A model generated the notes under the pieces. That model made no database searches and had not been told where the DNA came from. It saw nothing but the letters and a program-made list of their open reading frames with translations. A stretch of DNA of 10,681 bases from an uncultured Mycoplasma sp. (GTDB lineage Bacteria; Bacillota_I; Bacilli_A; Mycoplasmatales; Metamycoplasmataceae), in NCBI GenBank assembly GCA_946998935.1, contig CAMQBE010000009.1, positions 1 to 10,681 on the forward strand. The letters run 5' to 3'. How positions within the stretch are numbered: position 1 is the stretch's first letter; every line of letters starts with the position of its first letter. Both the position numbers and the translations under genes were made by a program. Positions 7,550-10,681 of this stretch are shown one piece after another.

Positions 7550-8669
7550 TAACTTTAATACTCACGAAGAAGAAAAGATTGATAAATCTTCATTAACTTA
7601 TTCTAAAAAACAACATTCTTATCAAGCTGGTATTGTTAATGAAAGTAGTTCTTTTAAGTTATATTGAAAAAGATTTTTTAGCAAATGAATTAACATTGTT
7701 TATGTAACATTATTTGCTTTATTATTGCTTTTTATCATCTTTTCGGCGCTCTTCTATAAGTATTCTCCTAATAAGCCAATTTTTGATTCTCAACTAGCAA
7801 GTAATTTACCAGATTATCTGCACAGTAGTCTAACTCGTAAATTTGCTTTTGACGATAAAGAATACTTAAGTATAGTTCAAGCAAGTAATCAACATCCCGA
7901 TTTAAATATCATTATATCTAATAAACAAGTAGGCGATTCATGAACCTTAGTCTATAATCCTTATGCTTATATTGAAGCATTAACAGGTCATAAATATATC
8001 TTATATTTTGGAACAAATAATGCTGGAGTTGACCGCTTTAGCTTCTACATTCAATCTTTAGGCTGAACTATCTTTATTACTTTAGTAGCACTAGTGATTG
8101 AAATAACTTTAGGTTCTTATTTTGGTGCTTTAGTAAGTTACTTTTCTAAAAAAACAGGAGCGAAGGCAAGCTACTATTTAGTAAGTACAATTAATATAAT
8201 TCCTTTTCTAATTGTTGTCTTTTTACTCTTTAGTTTATGTGGCTATAGTCCTTTTAATGCCATTATGATTCTTGGGTTTATAGGTGCAGTTTCATTCTTC
8301 TACATTAGTTATTCATTAGGCTTAGATTTAAAAAATAATGAATATATCATGGCTTATAAGGCTACTGGTCTTAATGATTTTCAAATTGTTACGACTATTT
8401 TATTCCCACGTATTTTTTATAGAAACTTGTCTTTAGCTTCAGACAATATGTCATTGAATATTTTAGCTATTGCTTCACTTGCTTTCTTTAATGCTAAAGG
8501 CATTGAAGACACGTTGAATTTAGGTAATGTCTTTAAAGATATAATTAGTGATATTTCTAATATTTCATTTACATCATTTGTTATTGTTATAACAAGTTTA
8601 TATGTGATTTTAGTTAAATTACTTGGTATAAACATGTATTTAGCAAGCAATCCATTAATTGCAAAATAG
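7542..8669 (+). CDS. oppC: Oligopeptide ABC transporter permease OppC
   Basis: OppC pairs with OppB to form the peptide channel. At 375 residues it is longer than the roughly 300 of typical OppC, because of a hydrophilic N-terminal tail of about 45 residues and a loop of about 95 residues between membrane segment 1 (about 50-74) and segment 2 (about 170-198). Long outer loops of this kind are usual in mycoplasmal OppC. The EAA loop is visible as EYIMAYKATGLNDFQIVTTILFPRIF near 267-292. The frame reads through TGA codons as Trp. The ATG lies inside the last codons of oppB (8-base overlap) and has GAAAGG at 7527-7532 as ribosome site, so the pair is translationally coupled. The stop overlaps the ribosome binding site of the next gene. 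Confidence 0.92.
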
Positions 8670-8673
8670 GAGG
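8667..8673 (+). promoter_or_regulatory. oppA ribosome binding site overlapping the oppC stop
   Basis: TAGGAGG contains the oppC stop codon and a strong Shine-Dalgarno sequence, five bases before the oppA ATG at 8679. This tight packing makes co-transcription of oppC and oppA almost certain. Confidence 0.8.
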
Positions 8674-8678
8674 TAGAA

Positions 8679-10681
8679 ATGAAGAAAAAAATAATAGTTT
8701 TAAATGCTTTATCAACTTCAACATTTTTACCTTTAGTTGCAGTATCATGCCAAAGCATTAGAGAAAGAAGAGATAAACAAACTTATATTAAAAGTTTTAA
8801 TCATGCTAACTTGATTAAAGATAGTTTTTTAGTTAATAAAAATAAAAAAATAACAACAGATTATGAAGCCTTAGTTTCAACTCCTTTAATTAGATATGCT
8901 TATAGTGGCGAAGCTAAATATGATAAATTAAATAAAAACTATATTAAAGCCACAAGTAAATATTTAGAATTTGTTTTAGCTCAAAGCATAAGTATTACAA
9001 CTAAAGATTTAGATACTAAATTTATAGCCGTGATAAAGTAAAAAATTCAAAAGAAAATTCATACTTTGCTGGTGTAGTACAAGTTTATAGCGAAGAAGAA
9101 AATAATATTAATTCTCCATCTTTTTTTAAAGATTTAAAAAATGCTATTAGTGTTACTTTTGAATTAAAAAAGAATATTTATTATAGCGATATCGATGGTG
9201 ATATAACGAATGACGAATTAAAAGCACAAGATTTTTTGACTTCATTGCAATTAAACGAAGAAAACAAAAAAGCAACAGATTATTTATATAAAAGTTATGG
9301 CTTAAACTTTGATGTTAATGATTTTAAGGATAATAAAATTACTTTCAATTTAATGGATAATTGAAAAACAATTAAAAATAACAACCTATATCTTTTTGTC
9401 ACTAAAACTTTAACTAATAACTTGCTTTTTAGCCCCTTACCATGTGATGCTGTTCAAAAGGATCAAGATTATGGTAAAGACATGAATCAATTATTGTATT
9501 TAAGTCCATATATCTTAGAAAAGAATGCTCTAGATAAACAAATATTTATTAAGAATCCAAACTATGTTTTAGGCGAATTTGCTAATAACATAGAAAGTAA
9601 AATTAATAAAATATTCTTTAAGTATAATCCTCTTAGCATGGATGAAGCTACCTATAGATTGCAATCATTTAATAGTTATAGACAAAACTTAATTTCTGAA
9701 GCTACATATAATCTTTTTACTAAAGAACAAAAAGAAGATATAGAAAACAACTCATATCTTTATGGTTTAACTTATTCAGTTTTAAACGATAGTGATATTA
9801 ATGTTTCGCCGTATTTTTATAATTTAGTGCCTAATGTTGAAAGTTCAAAAGCCGGTTTTAATGATGCTTTTTGTAAATTATTTTATGGTTATTCAATTGA
9901 TGAGTTTAAAAATAAAAAGGTTCTGATAGATAAATATTATGACATTGAAAGAATTGAATTAAGAACCATTTTGAATAATGTTTTAAATCAATTTACACTT
10001 ACAAAAATGTTAGATCACAATAACTATTGAAATTCATATGCTTCGCAAAATCTTACTTTTGACGCAATAAATGCTGATGATGTAAAAGCTAATAAAACTG
10101 CTGATTTAATTTCTTATATTAATGTTATTAGGGATTATAGTTATGATCAAAAAACTAATGAATTTAACAAGAGTTTAATTTACTTTGATAATGTCGGTGA
10201 TGCTTTAAGTAATGAGTATTTTAAAAACGAAAATATAACCGAATTACAAAAACAATTAAGAACTGCATATTATTCAAAATATCAAAAAAGAATAAAAGAA
10301 ATATTGGATAAGTTTTACTTAGAAAACAGCAATTTTGAAAATGAAAAAATTAGTTGAATTATACCTGTTTATAGTGCTATTAGCAAAAATATAGATAACT
10401 ATTATTCTAATATAACAAGATACATTAATAACTTGGATAGTCGCTTAAATGTAAGTTATAAATATGTTGATAAGAATAGTCAAAACTTTTATAGTAACTA
10501 CTATTCATATACATTGGTAAACAATAGTTTTTCTAATCATTTACTAGCATTAATTAATAATGATAAAGCGTCATTAATTTGGAATCTTTTAGGTGCTATA
10601 AATAATGCTTCATTTAAGCTTTTGCCATATTCAAATAATATTGAAAAAATAATAGGCATTTTTGAATCAGCTACCAAAAAG
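8679..10681 (+). pseudogene. oppA: OppA-like substrate-binding lipoprotein, frameshifted and cut by the window edge
   Basis: The gene begins with a clear lipoprotein signal: MKKKI, a hydrophobic core, then VAVSC with the lipidated cysteine at residue 24. As the third gene after oppB and oppC it should encode the surface peptide-binding subunit OppA; mycoplasmal OppA proteins are large (about 900-1000 residues), and in M. hominis the homologue P100 is also a surface ATPase and adhesin. The first frame ends at TAA 9039-9041 after 120 residues. The protein continues in the -1 frame from about 9020 (YSRDKVKNSKENSYFAGV and onward) without a stop to the window end, about 550 further residues with two TGA Trp codons. 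No start codon explains the second part as a separate gene before ATG 9354. So this is one gene with a missing base around 9018-9038, or a sequencing error. The OppA name rests mainly on context and lipobox; no Walker motif is visible in this part. Confidence 0.75.

Noticed and set aside
8417..8758. Minus-strand open frame of 113 codons
   Set aside because: It spans the oppC end and the oppA start on the other strand, both well supported.
9018..9024. Programmed -1 ribosomal frameshift at AAATTTA in oppA
   Set aside because: The reading frame is AAA TTT A, which does not fit the slippery pattern X XXY YYZ, and no downstream pseudoknot is evident. Mutation or sequence error is simpler.

Overview
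The window comes from a low-GC mollicute that reads UGA as tryptophan (genetic code 4). Several conserved genes are continuous only if TGA is decoded as Trp; the SecDF gene alone has 13 in-frame TGA codons, next to a few ordinary TGG codons. Weak or absent Shine-Dalgarno sites before some genes, a very AT-rich background and a large OppA-type lipoprotein fit the Mycoplasma hominis/synoviae side of the group (Metamycoplasma-like). The species assignment is inference. All recognised genes are on the plus strand.

Layout. Positions 1-199 hold the 3' end of an unrecognised gene, followed by a rho-independent terminator. A fused SecDF translocase subunit (412-3018) follows, also closed by a strong terminator. 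Next come truB (tRNA pseudouridine 55 synthase), a Cof-type HAD phosphatase whose start overlaps the truB stop, and a ribF-type FAD synthetase with its own promoter. rpsO (ribosomal protein S15) has its own promoter and a terminator. The truB-ribF-rpsO neighbourhood is a classic Firmicute/mollicute housekeeping block, here with a phosphatase inserted. The right third is a probable operon: a small HPr-family gene, two oligopeptide permease membrane subunits (OppB, OppC; 8-base overlap) and an OppA-like lipoprotein that runs off the window. The ATPase subunits OppD/OppF are not in view.

Points of interest. (1) The HPr-like protein has Tyr where HPr carries its phosphorylatable His15, but keeps the regulatory serine motif NLKSIM. 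It therefore looks like a Crh-type regulatory protein, not a PTS phosphocarrier, and it heads a peptide-uptake operon. (2) secDF and ribF share an almost identical promoter-start block, TATAAT followed by nine bases and then ATG (16 of 18 positions identical including the ATG). This implies near-leaderless mRNAs. (3) The OppA gene is broken by a -1 type frameshift at about 9018-9041. (4) The riboflavin-kinase half of RibF lacks the glycine-rich GFPTAN segment. (5) An inverted repeat overlaps the rpsO -10 box.

No tRNA, rRNA, insertion sequence, CRISPR array or phage gene was seen. No gene-free stretch exceeds 300 bases; the longest (200-411) holds the first terminator and the secDF promoter. 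I found no clearly new multi-gene system. The HPr-like/Opp arrangement is the most unusual functional association.
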